A stretch of 64,000 bases of DNA from Volvox africanus (Eukaryota > Chlorophyta > Chlorophyceae > Chlamydomonadales > Volvocaceae), in NCBI GenBank assembly GCA_030268105.1, contig BSDZ01000114.1:682001-746000 (forward strand), in the 5' to 3' direction. Under the pieces are notes generated by a model. The model was not told the DNA's origin. It saw nothing but the letters and a program-made list of their open reading frames with translations, and did no database searches. The stretch's first letter is position 1, and every line of letters begins with the position of its first letter. Below are positions 1-10,943 of the stretch, piece after piece. The position numbers and the translations under genes were made by a program.

Positions 1-38
1 TCTTTTGATACCACCCTTCGTGGGTACTATATACAACA

Positions 39-207
39 CTTATGCATATCATGAGCTTTTTAGGTATCATGCTTATGGAATGATGGCCTGTTAATATTTG
101 TAGGCCAAAGGTACGTAGTTTACTACATTCCCCTAGACTCTGCACAGCAGGCTTGTCCTTTTCACAAGAATCTGATAAGATGCAGATGACACTACTGGAT
201 GGATATC
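39..207. repeat. Orphan fragment of the array-1 repeat unit
   Basis: This stretch matches the part of each array-1 unit seen at about 7741-7909 almost base for base, with single differences such as ggaatgatgg for ggcatgatgg and gtacgtag for gtatgtag. It stops abruptly at both ends: unit sequence continues ggatatgtgcac where this copy continues ggatatcact. The bases just before it (about 31-38) read atacaaca, the terminus of the local LTR family, so an LTR edge may form its left border. It shows that pieces of the unit also exist outside the tandem array. Confidence 0.85.
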
Positions 208-217
208 ACTATAACAA

Positions 218-780
218 CGGATTCGTGCGTTAGCTCGCGTTAGGCTCGCGTTAGGGACCTCTAACGCGAGCCTAACGCAAGCTTAACGTGAACTAATGCA
301 AGTTTACGCAAAGCCTAACGCAAAGCATTGCGTTATTTTTTGCGTATTCCTAACGCACCCTAACGCAAACGCAAACAAATTTTTTTGGGGGGGACGAATA
401 TTTTTGTGTTTTCTTTGCGTTAGCTTACGCAACCTAACGCAAACTTACGCAAGGTCAAACGCGCCCAGATAGATTCTAAGGTGCACGTTAGGCCTAACGC
501 ACCGCAAGCGTTAGAGACCCACACGCAAGAAAAAAAACATAGCGTGCATGGAAGGTAACGCACTAAAACTTCTCTAACGCACAATATACGCAGGCTTAAC
601 GCGCACTAACACGCATATACGCGCTTGAATGCATGCTTGTGTATGCTGCGAATAATGCATACACAGCAAGCAGTTGTGAGTTGTGTAAAAGTTTTAAACG
701 CATGTAACTAACATATTCGCACACTTTTGCAAGGTCTTACGCATGCGATAGCAACATTCGCACCACTTTCGCTTTGCGTA
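218..780. repeat. Degenerate TAACGC/GCGTTA short-motif repeat
   Basis: The motif ctaacgca and its complement tgcgttag recur many times, most densely at 230-620, with variants such as taacgcg, ttacgca and tacgcaa. Spacing is irregular and the orientation changes, so this is not a clean tandem array. No coding frame, tRNA or transposon domain is visible. It may be a degenerate satellite or a non-autonomous element built from terminal-type motifs. Confidence 0.7.
241..274. repeat. 14-bp perfect inverted repeat in the TAACGC region
   Basis: The arm TAGGCTCGCGTTAG at 241-254 is followed after six bases by its exact reverse complement at 261-274. The DNA could fold into a hairpin. The arm is made of the same GCGTTAG motif as the surrounding repeat, so it may simply be two copies in opposite orientation. 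Confidence 0.8.
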
Positions 781-1259
781 CGAGGCAGGCTCGCATTCAC
801 GCTCACTGTAACTACTTTGGTCGTTCTGGTTATTTCTTTTTTGGTTTGGTTATCATTCCTGTTATTGTTTGCTGTTTTACCCACCCGCTGCAGAATATTT
901 TAGTGTGTACAAAAATATCCTGTCGTAATGTACGTAGCTGTTATCAAGAATATCAATAGGATTTCAGTTTTAATAGGTGAAGATATTCCAGGCGATTATT
1001 TACAGCTCATGATTCTGAAAGCATCCAGGTAAGCAGCCGTTGGTGAGTGACTAGCTATTCATTCAACGAAACAATCAAATTTCTGCACATCCAATCCTGA
1101 CAATCAAAATTTTTTTATGAGCTCAATTATCATTTGTACCATGCACCAATAATTTCAATCATCATTAGGTACATACATCCTAACTTCATCTGCCACCGCA
1201 CATTTAGCAGCCCACCATAGCATACGTTTAAGCACAAACATGTTAGATCTTAGTTCTAT

Positions 1260-4200
1260 CTAATAGTCTTCTATTTCACTCTCTCCGTTGTCATCCTCCT
1301 CTGGCGCACTGGTGGCATCATCCTGCTCGTCCTCAATCTTCTCGTCCTCGCTCACCTCCTCCTCAAGCAACTCCTGAAAAGTTTAGAAAAGGAAAATTAT
1401 ACTTATTTACATGCATACATATAAACGTAAATTAAGCTGTCACCACTCAGCAATTAACACTTCCGGTTACAATAATCTTAATCATGTCTAGGGTGGGCAG
1501 TGCTTTTAAGTACCACTAATCATTCTAAAAGCAAAGTCTTACATTTGCTTTACTACGTACTTGGACACTTTGTTACCTGTTTCTGCTTACCTCCTGAGCT
1601 CCCACGTTGACGTAGTGCCCGTGTACATTGCACACCTTCCGAAGCACTCTTGACCTTTACCAGTCGAAAGAACACATATTATAATTATACATTCAAGCAT
1701 GAAGGAAATTTAGATAATAAGCTGAACTAAGGAAATTACCTTCTGTCGCTCGTAACTGTCATCGTCATCCGTAGACTTGACTTCCAATGGCACCTGCTGG
1801 TCCAAAATACGTGAAGGGACTTGGTAGTAATAAATAGATTTATATTAAAAAGTAAGTAATGTCTGGCCTCAATATTTCGTACCTTTCTTTTGGTGCCCGT
1901 GCTTGGCTTCACTTTCGTGGATGGCTGCACATCGTCATCGTTGGTTACCTTCAAGGGCCGACGTTAGCATACATATATATGATTTGAGAAATTACAAGCT
2001 TACATTTGCTATTAAAAAAAGAAAAATAAATCGACATATGGCACATCAAACGACAAAGCACAGCAAATGAAAAGAATATAACGAAACATGAAATTACAGC
2101 TTAATAAAACGGGAAGACAGGATGAATGGGCTGTACCTTTTTTGCTGCCGCCTTGCTTGAGTTCCTAGCTTTCCTGCTGGAGTTCCTTGTCGTAGAGGGC
2201 TGTGAACTCTTTGCCTACATAAAAAGGAAGTACGTTTGGGGGGAATAGGAGCAATTACATAAACGACAGATAGGAGAAAACAGGTTAAAGGACATTAATG
2301 ATCTGTACATCCCTGTATATGAGATCCGTAATGTACATCAGCCATCCAGCAATAATTTTGCTAAGCGCGCCTGGTAATTTGCACACCCCATCATCCACTC
2401 TCCGTACTACTAGTATTTGCACTAACCTGTCGGCGTCTAGTGGCCTTGACCTCCTTCTCCTTCTGATGTATGCCAACTGGGTTGGCAGCCAGCACCATCA
2501 TCGATGCATCTTCACCATGTGCGGGCTGCTTTTGGCTTTTGCTAGGGCGCCCATTATGAGTTTCTAATGGCTCGTCATTTCCGCCGTTTTTCTGCGGGTT
2601 GGTGGCAATAAAGTATTTCGTACACGACAAAAATAAAAGCATGAAACAATTATTATTCTTTTACTAGTTAAAATAAAAAACAAATGTTATGCATCAACTG
2701 CGACTTATTTTCTGCAAACATAGTAAGAAGTACGTACTATTATGGTGGCGAAGCAGCAGCAATTCACAAAAATCATCACATGTTACCGTAGTAATATGCC
2801 TTGTTACTATCCGCCTCTCGAGGCCATTCCCTACGGATCCGGGCTTGCGTCCACAAAGTTGCCGGTTTGAATCCGGGTCGGGACGAATGGCGTTGGGGGA
2901 ATGCAGCTTGGATAGCCCGATTCTACGGAGTTGGATCCGAGTCCGCCCCCGGCGTTTGAGAGGGTTAAATGCATAGCCCGTGAAGTGCGCATCTGAGGCC
3001 CATAACTGGGCTGATGGTGCGGGGTGGTTTGACGCCCACCTAAATGCCAGTAGGTCCGTAGGGGCTGGCACATGGATAGGGGCCGTAGAGAGTAGGAAAC
3101 TCTGCGTAACCAAAAAACAGGTGATCTCTAGCAGCCTCAGATGAAGACGCTGAGGTACGCGTGCCCACTCGGTTAAAATCCCGGAGATTCCCATAATACA
3201 CGCCAGCCCGCAAGGGCGGAGTAACCATAATAATAATAATAATACCGTAGTGCCTTTTGGCAATTCCTGTGCACCGAGGCCTGGTGTATGCTGAGCTGTT
3301 CCACCAGCTCCAACCGGCACTGGAGTGGCTGGTAGGGTGAAGGATGTCTTAATGCTTTCAAGCTGCTTCCGCTGCACAAGTGCATCAATAAGCTCCTGCT
3401 GCCGATCTGTCACATTCAAATCCTCCATTGCAATGCGGCGCTCACTGGGACCCGCATCTGGGTTATCTGGCTGAGCGTACTTGAAGCTCCTCCAGGCTGC
3501 CCGAGACTCCTTGTTCCATAGCTTCTTCCACGGCTTCATCTCAAGCTCCTCTACATAAAAATAATATGAAGACGAACATTAACGCAAGTTGCCTTAATAC
3601 ACATTATTGTCGAAATTATTATTAATCCCATACATAGCATAAGCAGGATGCATGTCCTTAGTTGTAAAATAAACCTATAGCCCGCGTTTACCCCATATTC
3701 CATTTACCAAAACTCATAGAAAGGATTTTTTTAGCAATCAACCTGATCTAAAAATGCTCTAAAACAAGTATATGGATGACAGCAGCAGTACAAGCTCACG
3801 AACCTGGCTTGCAGGCTAGTTCTTCCTTGTGGGTGGCCTTCACCTTTTCGTACCTTACACGTTGGGCATTGTAATCCGTTGTGTATCTACAAAGTACATG
3901 GCAGCACCGAATGAACATGCTTACTTATGATGCTGTGCATGCTACATTCTATTGTTGTCTGTCCCCACTGAAAGTAAGCTAATGGATGGCATGTATGATT
4001 ACCACAAACAAGATAATCACTAGAAGCATGACATTAGGAAAATAAACATGTACGTACTTTTGCCATTTCTTCTTGAAGCAGTCGATCGTAACTATTGGCT
4101 GTAAGTCGGCCACTTGTGCAAAGCCAGCAGCAAAGCACTTATCCCAAACGGGCTGCAGATGTGGCTCACGTTGAATATCCTTCGCAATGAGGACCCGTGG

Positions 4201-4674
4201 ATTCTTCAGGCTGCTGTCGAGGTTGTACGGCACATTGTCGCGGACAGCTTTGTTGATGGTGGCCTGCTCATATGACCTGTTCCGCTTTGATGGCTCACCA
4301 CGATCATGATCCTTACGCATAGGGGATACCAATCGAACAAATGGCTGTTTTAGGGATACGTGGACAGTTAGTTTGTTCTGAGCCTGGTTCCAAGCCTTCC
4401 CCTTGAAAGGCGCGCTAATCTCCTTCTTCAGCCACCGAGTGCATCGGCTAAGCAGCTGCACAGGCGCCACCTGCTGGGCCATAGGCTTGCTATCCTCATC
4501 CTCAGAGTCAAAAACCTGAACTGAAACTTCACTGATTGATTTTGCGCCAGCTGCATCAGCAAGGAGCTGCTCGAAATCTAGAGCTGACAGATTTATCTCA
4601 GCATCAATACGCCTCTTTTCTTCATTAGGACAGCAAACCAGCAGTTTACAAACAACTGGTGAATGTGTCTCCAT
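1260..4674 (-). CDS. Spliced gene, eight predicted exons, 493-residue protein of unknown family
   Basis: Exons in transcript order are 4674-4058, 3886-3804, 3550-3246, 2591-2427, 2214-2137, 1948-1883, 1793-1740 and 1373-1260. All introns are GT-AG, phases agree at every junction (two after exon 1, one after exon 2, zero afterwards), and the total is 1482 nt with a TAG stop. The ATG lies three codons after an in-frame TAA and has a good context (A at -3, G at +4). Residues 1-205 come from exon 1. The middle is rich in Lys, Trp and charged residues (for example CFKKKWQK and KPWKKLWNKESRAAWRSF). The last ~150 residues are a basic Ser/Lys/Arg tract followed by an acidic tail ending EIEDY, as in many nuclear or chromatin-associated proteins. 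I recognise no family or catalytic motif. Nuclear location is inferred from composition only. A possible extra exon near 1600-1660 breaks the phase and was left out. Intron 3 contains a SINE-like insertion. Confidence 0.7.
2793..3242 (+). mobile_element. SINE-like insertion with 9-bp target-site duplication
   Basis: About 450 bp are flanked by the direct repeat TACCGTAGT (2784-2792 and 3243-3251). Near the left end lies a pol III B-box-like stretch, GGTTTGAATCC, at 2864-2874; I see no convincing A box. The right end is an (ATA)n tail directly before the second duplication copy. This head-tail-TSD layout is that of a short retroposon moved by LINE machinery. No reverse transcriptase is encoded. 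It lies in antisense orientation to the host gene, on the boundary of exon 3 and intron 3. A LINE 3'-end fragment would look similar. Confidence 0.7.
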
Positions 4675-6521
4675 TTGTGATTAGATTGTACTATTGCAAA
4701 GAACTCGCCCCTTGAGCAGGATACATACAGCTGGAGACATGAGCCATTGTCCATACGTACTACTTAAAAGCGAAGAGTAGTGCTTCCGTACTCCGTCCAG
4801 GGTTTTGCGGCTGCCAATCAATCCCATGTAAGCAACAATATTTCGTAACCCTGCTTTACAACATCCTTTATATGTACATTTAATGCCACCCTTGAAGCAA
4901 GCAAGAGCAACTGCTGTAAAAGTTATGCTGTGCACTAGCCTTTAAATCTTAACATATATGCAAGGTGCAGCAGCAATAAAGAAAAGTTGTTTTACAAGAA
5001 TATTGAGGACTGCCGTCGTCCTACATTAAAAACCTATTTCGCTATTTGCATGCGGCTAGCTATTTGCGGCATGAAACAGTTAGTTGTCATAAAAATTAGT
5101 CAACAAGCTCATGTCATAATTTTCTAAGGAATGCTAATCAATATTATTATTAGCAAGCTCCTGGAAGTATGACGATGAGGCTGTATCCAACTACTTCATG
5201 TACATGCATGTATAATGAGCTTTCTGTGCGTATGCATGTAATTTACTATGCAAGCCTATTATTCGTTATTAAGCAATTTACTTTAAGTGTAAATTACGCG
5301 AACATGCACGTTCCACTATATTATTTCGTACTTCACATGCATGAGTGCTGCCTGTCGCACTCCATACAATGAAGTCCTTTCCCTTGTCAGATTAAAGTTG
5401 TTTAAGAAAGAACATTCTCATCCTGCTACGTTACTGTATATTGAACATGCTCATACCACTCCCTTCATTAGGCTTTTTCTGTGGCACCACTTCCGGTATT
5501 GCTGGTGCCTCTTACGCTGCTCTTTACGCCCCTGTTTTAGTTGATACATGTAACAGAATGTAACAGAATTTTTAGTGTGGATCCTCATGGGTTCTTCTGT
5601 TTTCCTTCCAATGACATTGTTGGGCGTTGCTATAGGGCAATACCGCTCAACGGTGTCATTTACACAGTCGTATCATGAGTGAAATCACGATTTTGGCAGT
5701 TGGCATGGACTATTGGCGAATGACATAAACATATTGTAACAAGGTGTACCAAGGGCATAAAGATATCGTACATTTTCCTTTGATGCATATGCACAATATG
5801 CATGCTCGCGGGTTGTACTTCTTTGGTGTAGATTGTACACAGTCGTCAGGTCGTCCATGTCATACGGTAGCAGTTCTATTGGATAACCTTGCTTGCGCAG
5901 GCAGCATACGTATAATTTCTGCAGCATCAACAGCTAATAATATGTTTGTAAAGAAATAATAATTGCTTCAGTAACGAATGGAGCCGCCTTCTGCTTATGA
6001 TGGAAAGTCCCGTATACATGAACCTCTTTACATCCCGAAAACACTTTTTCCTGAAAGTCAGGAACATTTTCAATGTGTCATGCCTGGAAGGGAGCCACTA
6101 TAAGGCAACATTGCATCGGATCTGCTAGATGGCATCAACCAAGGCAGCAGCCGCTTGGCTCAAAGCTTGGCTCTTCCTGGTTTTAGTAGCAATGAGAAGT
6201 GACTTCATTGTGACTTGGATGTTCAGAATCACCATTGCAACGTTTGTACTTGAGATGCCCCGTCTATGTGCTATTTGGGAGCCAGGGCCAGCGGGATGGG
6301 ATGGAAGGCCAGGGTTGTTGGCAGCCCTCAGTACAGCGCCGTCTAGAGGAATCATCGGATTAGGCACGTGCTTGGAGTTTCTGGAGCAATGAAACAATTT
6401 TGGTTAGGAATGTGCATGACGTTTTTGATGCGATGACAAAATGATGAGCGTGCTGAATATTGTGGCGTGAATCCGTTGAACTATTCATTCCCGTGCAGCG
6501 ATTGAACTATTCTGCATTGCA
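4675..6521. other. Sequence without an assignable gene
   Basis: This AT-rich stretch, full of catgcatg-type runs, separates the spliced gene from array 1. The only noteworthy part is about 6125-6397, where both strands are open for 87-90 codons. On the minus strand an acceptor-like CCAG precedes a frame ending QALSQAAAALVDAI before a stop, which could be a terminal exon. Nothing links it to further exons and I recognise no family. The promoter of the spliced gene must lie at its left edge, but I see no clear core element. Confidence 0.4.
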
Positions 6522-6820
6522 ATATATGTGTGTAGGATAGGGGGGTACATCACCCGTGGCCACTAACCTGGCAGTCCCTACCTTCCCCGGTGTTTCAGGG
6601 CACCCTAATCCAGTCTCCCATGCCGACTTCTCCGAAATCAGTGCTTTTCCCAGGTTCAGCACCCACCACCAGCATCCAGCGGAATCTGCTGAATCAACTA
6701 AGGCGTCAACTCCGCTACTGGTCAGCTCGCAGGTCACTTTAATTGGGGTCGTCACCGTCCATCGACATGGGGGCACCCTGCCCTTAACTTTAGGGTCTTT
6801 GGCCCGCTCTTGGTCGGGGT
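6522..6820 (+). repeat. GC-richer ~300-bp block preceding the TA tract (array-1 unit start)
   Basis: Each unit begins with this block, which is markedly more GC-rich than its surroundings and ends cggggtta directly at a TA microsatellite. A discrete block with a simple-sequence tail is what a short retroposon would look like, but I find no pol III boxes and no target-site duplication. In unit 1 it follows unique DNA; in the others it follows a short tatatatacatatat stretch. The open frames on both strands across it are not supported as genes. Confidence 0.5.
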
Positions 6821-6844
6821 TATATATATATATATATATATATA
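6821..6844. repeat. (TA)12 microsatellite, array-1 unit 1
   Basis: An uninterrupted TA run follows cggggt and precedes caccaatttttg. Tract length is the main variable between units: 12, 24, 13, 26, 31, 11, 11 and 11 repeats from left to right. Confidence 0.97.
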
Positions 6845-6975
6845 CACCAATTTTTGAAAGACAATTTCAATCATCAACTGAGTGAGAGTATGTTCTCCGT
6901 CCAAGATGTGCACATTGCCTGTAGCAGTTGTGTGAACAATGCAACGTTTCTCATGCGAAAGGGTTGGTTGGTTTG

Positions 6976-7724
6976 TGTTGTATAACGGTTTGATTATCGT
7001 CCATGCGTTGGTTGATGCAACCGGACAAGACGATAAGTGAATGTAATTAATGCCATGCTATCCTTGATATTACATGTATGTATTCATCTAGTCATGTGTT
7101 GCGGAATCCATGAAATCAGGATTCTTTGTATGGCGTTGCCAGCTGTATCATTAATGCGCCAACTAATGAATGCTCGGATCGAGCTGGCAAACGTAGTTAA
7201 TGAGCATTAGAATGGCATGTATTGTTAAGTAATAATAGTTGCTATATTATTGCTTTAATGCTGGCATGATCGACGCATAAGTGTGAGAATTGCGATGACC
7301 ACAGTGCTTAGTCAACATCCGAATATTGATGCCAGGAAGGCTGCTTAATGATAAATATACTGTATCGATATCATGAGTATGATACGTGCAAGGACGGCCC
7401 AATAGCATAAGCTTTTACCAAGCTCTAATCGGATTATCTTCAATGAAATCATATCGAGCTTTATTACGCTATATTTGGGTTTGGGAGCCAAGCCATAGCA
7501 TTAATAGCCAGTTAGATGCTGATTGCCTGGCGTCGGTCCTGATAGTTGAATGCGCCGCATTGCATCTATTGGACTGTAAGTTGTAACCTTTTGTGAGTCT
7601 GAAGTCTTCCGCTGCCCCTGAGATCGCGTCCAAATGCTTTGGTCTGTCTTGTGAGCATTCGGCATTTGGCACTTAACGTTTAGACGTGCAGATAAGTGCA
7701 CGAGCAGCAAAGAGGGATACAACA
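6976..7724 (+). mobile_element. Decayed LTR in array-1 unit (solo-LTR-like)
   Basis: The segment starts TGTTGTATAACGGTTTGAT and ends GGATACAACA. It aligns along its length, with gaps, to the LTR at 26472-27277: the opening TGTT..ACGGTTYGAT, a central gatacgtgcaaggacggcc, then tgtaagttg, gtcttccgctg and agacgtgcagat near the end. It is much more diverged than the LTRs of the central island and has no internal region. No clear target-site duplication flanks it (gtttg versus cgatg). It recurs in every array-1 unit, so it was present before amplification. Confidence 0.7.
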
Positions 7725-8301
7725 CGATGTACGGCGATCTGCTTATGCATATCATGAGCTTTTTAGGTATCATGCTTATGGCATGATGGCCTGTTAATAT
7801 TTGTAGGCCAAAGGTATGTAGTTTACTACATTCCCCTAGACTCTGCACAGCAGGCTTGTCCTTTTCACAAGAATCTGATAAGATGCAGATGACACTACTG
7901 GATGGATATGTGCACGGATTTAACTGTGGCCTGTGTGATGCCCTCAACCGTATTCCTTGCTGATGGATGTGGGCCTGCCTTGATGGGCTCACAGGCCATC
8001 AGCCCCATGAACACAGCTTGATGAGTGTGCATGTTTGCTAGGTTGTGGGTCGGCATGTACCCATCATCAACGGGCACTGCGTTGCAGTCTCCAGCGCACC
8101 TAAAACGTCAATCAGTGTATTCATATGGGGCCGTTTAGGGTATTACTGGGCTGGACTTTCTTACCTCCATACAAGCCAGGCTTAGCTTACCTCTCCAATT
8201 TAAATTTTGTGTTGGATGTCCCACGAGGCAGTAAGATCATTCCCTAAGCATCCCCACAGTGTTGAGATGGGATGTAGGATTAGGTTCATCAACAGGGTTG
8301 G

Positions 8302-8372
8302 GGGAGATGCGGAAATTGAACCCACGACCTCTCGCACCCTAAGCGAGAATCATACCACTAGACCAAACTCCC
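8302..8372 (-). tRNA. tRNA-Pro(AGG), unit 1, imperfect
   Basis: The 71-nt gene folds as a cloverleaf with anticodon loop TTAGGGT (anticodon AGG, proline CCU) on stem CTCGC/GCGAG. The A box is TGGTCTAGTGG. This copy has a U-U mismatch at position 6-67 of the acceptor and U61 instead of C61, which weakens the invariant 53-61 pair and damages the B box (GTTCAATTT). No CCA is encoded. No TTTT terminator follows for about 195 nt. Just upstream of the 5' end is a 7-bp hairpin, CCTTCGC/GCGAAGG. Probably a pseudogene or weak gene. Confidence 0.85.
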
Positions 8373-9366
8373 TTCGCCGGCAGCGAAGGTCCCTCTCCAT
8401 CGCTCCACCTCTTCCCACCCCGAAGTTTGGCCTCCGCACCTGTGCTGAACACCTGGACCCATACGTCCCAGGCTGCATCCACCACACTTCATGCTATGTT
8501 GCTTCACCCTTCACCCTTCACCCGTCAAAAACCTAAATGACAACACGACTCGATCGGGCATGCCATGCATCAACAAAACATACGGCAGCACACCACAACG
8601 TCAGAGACAACTCCAAAGACATGGCTCTTCTTAACTGGTCACATGCATGGGCTTGCTGTGGGAAATAACAGCTGGCAAGACAGATCATGGTCTTTCATAC
8701 CTTGTTTCGCACAAAAGGTATAGGCCAATCACATGGCCAGCTCTGGCCTACTCTTCTGTCAACCATATGATGGCAAGCAAGCCAGCCTGCTGCTTTGATA
8801 TCCAAGTTCTGATTCCTCACCCTGCCTCCATGTCAACCATCACCCTGCCCCCAAGCCACCTTTGATTTGAACTGTGGTACCAGAACCAGAACAGCAAACC
8901 CTTATATTCCCAATAAGACAACACAGCAGTACGACAGGGGGAGGTGTTGACTGGATGGATTTATAAATCAGTTGATGCATACATGTATGCCATGATTTGA
9001 TGCAGCAGCATGAATGCAGCAGCATGAATGATATGAATGATATCACGCTTCACCAGTGATATATATACATATATGTGTGTAGGATAGGGGGGTACATCAC
9101 CCGTGGCCACTAACCTGGCAGTCCCTACCTTCCCCGGTGTTTCGGGGCACCCTAATCCAGTCTCCCATGCCGACTTCTCCAAAATCAGTGGTTTTCCCAG
9201 GTTCAGCACCCACCACCAGCATCCAGCGGAATCTGCCGAATCAACTAGGGCGTCAACTCCGCTACTGGTCAGCTCGCAGGTCACTTTAATTGGGGTCGTC
9301 ACCGTCCATCGACATGGGGGCACCCTGCCCTTAACTTTAGGGTCTTTGGCCCGCTCTTGGTCGGGG

Positions 9367-9367
<1 letters not shown>

Positions 9368-9415
<48 letters not shown>
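9368..9415. repeat. (TA)24 microsatellite, unit 2
   Basis: Uninterrupted TA run at the same place in the unit as in unit 1, but twice as long. Confidence 0.97.
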
Positions 9416-9418
<3 letters not shown>

Positions 9419-10872
9419 CAATTTTTGAAAGACAATTTCAATCATCAACTGAGTGAGAGTATGTTCTCCGTCCAAGATGTGCACATTGCCTGTAGCAGTT
9501 GTGTGAACAATGCAACGTTTCTCATGTGAAAGGGTTGGTTGGTTTGTGTTGTATAACGGTTTGATTATCGTCCATGCGTTGGTTGATGCAACCGGACAAG
9601 ACGATAAGTGAATGTAATTAATGCCATGCTATCCTTGATATTACATGTATGTATTCATCTAGTCATGTGTTGCGGAATCCATGAAATCAGGATTCTTTGT
9701 ATGGCGTTGCCAGCTGTATCATTAATGCGCCAACTAATGAATGCTCGGATCGAGCTGGCAAACGTAGTTAATGAGCATTAGAATGGCATGTATTGTTAAG
9801 TAATAATAGTTGCTATATTATTGCTTTAATGCTGGCATGATCGACGCATAAGTGTGAGAATTGCGATGACCACAGTGCTTAGTCAACATCCGAATATTGA
9901 TGCCAGGAAGGCTGCTTAATGATAAATATACTGTATCGATATCATGAGTATGATACGTGCAAGGACGGCCCAATAGCATAAGCTTTTACCAAGCTCTAAT
10001 CGGATTATCTTCAATGAAATCATATCGAGCTTTATTACGCTATATTTGGGTTTGGGAGCCAAGCCATAGCATTAATAGCCAGTTAGATGCTGATTGCCTG
10101 GCGTCGGTCCTGATAGTTGAATGCGCCGCATTGCATCTATTGGACTGTAAGTTGTAACCTTTTGTGAGTCTGAAGTCTTCCGCTGCCCCTGAGATCGCGT
10201 CCAAATGCTTTGGTCTGTCTTGTGAGCATTCGGCATTTGGCACTTAACGTTTAGACGTGCAGATAAGTGCACGAGCAGCAAAGAGGGATACAACACGATG
10301 TACGGCGATCTGCTTATGCATATCATGAGCTTTTTAGGTATCATGCTTATGGCATGATGGCCTGTTAATATTTGTAGGCCAAAGGTATGTAGTTTACTAC
10401 ATTCCCCTAGACTCTGCACAGCAGGCTTGTCCTTTTCACAAGAATCTGATAAGATGCAGATGACACTACTGGATGGATATGTGCACGGATTTAACTGTGG
10501 CCTGTGTGATGCCCTCAACCGTATTCCTTGCTGATGGATGTGGGCCTGCCTTGATGGGCTCACAGGCCATCAGCCCCATGAACACAGCTTGATGAGTGTG
10601 CATGTTTGCTAGGTTGTGGGTCGGCATGTACCCATCATCAACGGGCACTGCGTTGCAGTCTCCAGCGCACCTAAAACGTCAATCAGTGTATTCATATGGG
10701 GCCGTTTAGGGTATTACTGGGCTGGACTTTCTTACCTCCATACAAGCCAGGCTTAGCTTACCTCTCCAATTTAAATTTTGTGTTGGATGTCCCACGAGGC
10801 AGTAAGATCATTCCCTAAGCATCCCCACAGTGTTGAGATGGGATGTAGGATTAGGTTCATCAACAGGGTTGG

Positions 10873-10943
10873 GGGAGATGCGGAAATTGAACCCACGACC
10901 TCTCGCACCCTAAGCGAGAATCATACCACTAGACCAAACTCCC
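10873..10943 (-). tRNA. tRNA-Pro(AGG), unit 2, imperfect
   Basis: It carries the same acceptor mismatch (6-67) and U61 change as the copy in unit 1. The 5' flank also has a private change (gctgcacc for gctccacc). Confidence 0.85.

Noticed and set aside
1597..1660. Extra exon of the minus-strand gene (VKSASEGVQ.. reading)
   Set aside because: Every donor-acceptor choice leaves a length that breaks the phase into the last exon, whereas direct joining of 1740 to 1373 is in phase.
2694..3539. 281-codon minus-strand open frame as a single gene
   Set aside because: Only its first part (3539-3246) is exon; the rest is the SINE-like insertion and intron. It is kept as a possible alternative exon extension, not as a separate gene.
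7501..7992. 163-codon minus-strand open frame repeated in array 1
   Set aside because: It crosses the end of the decayed LTR into unrelated sequence and its composition is not protein-like; conservation reflects tandem duplication.
8207..8536. 109-codon plus-strand open frame in each array-1 unit
   Set aside because: It is antisense to the tRNA-Pro gene and spans it completely.
9299..9484. Open frames with long Ile-Tyr repeats in array 1
   Set aside because: They are translations of the TA microsatellite plus flanks, open on both strands, and change length with the tract.
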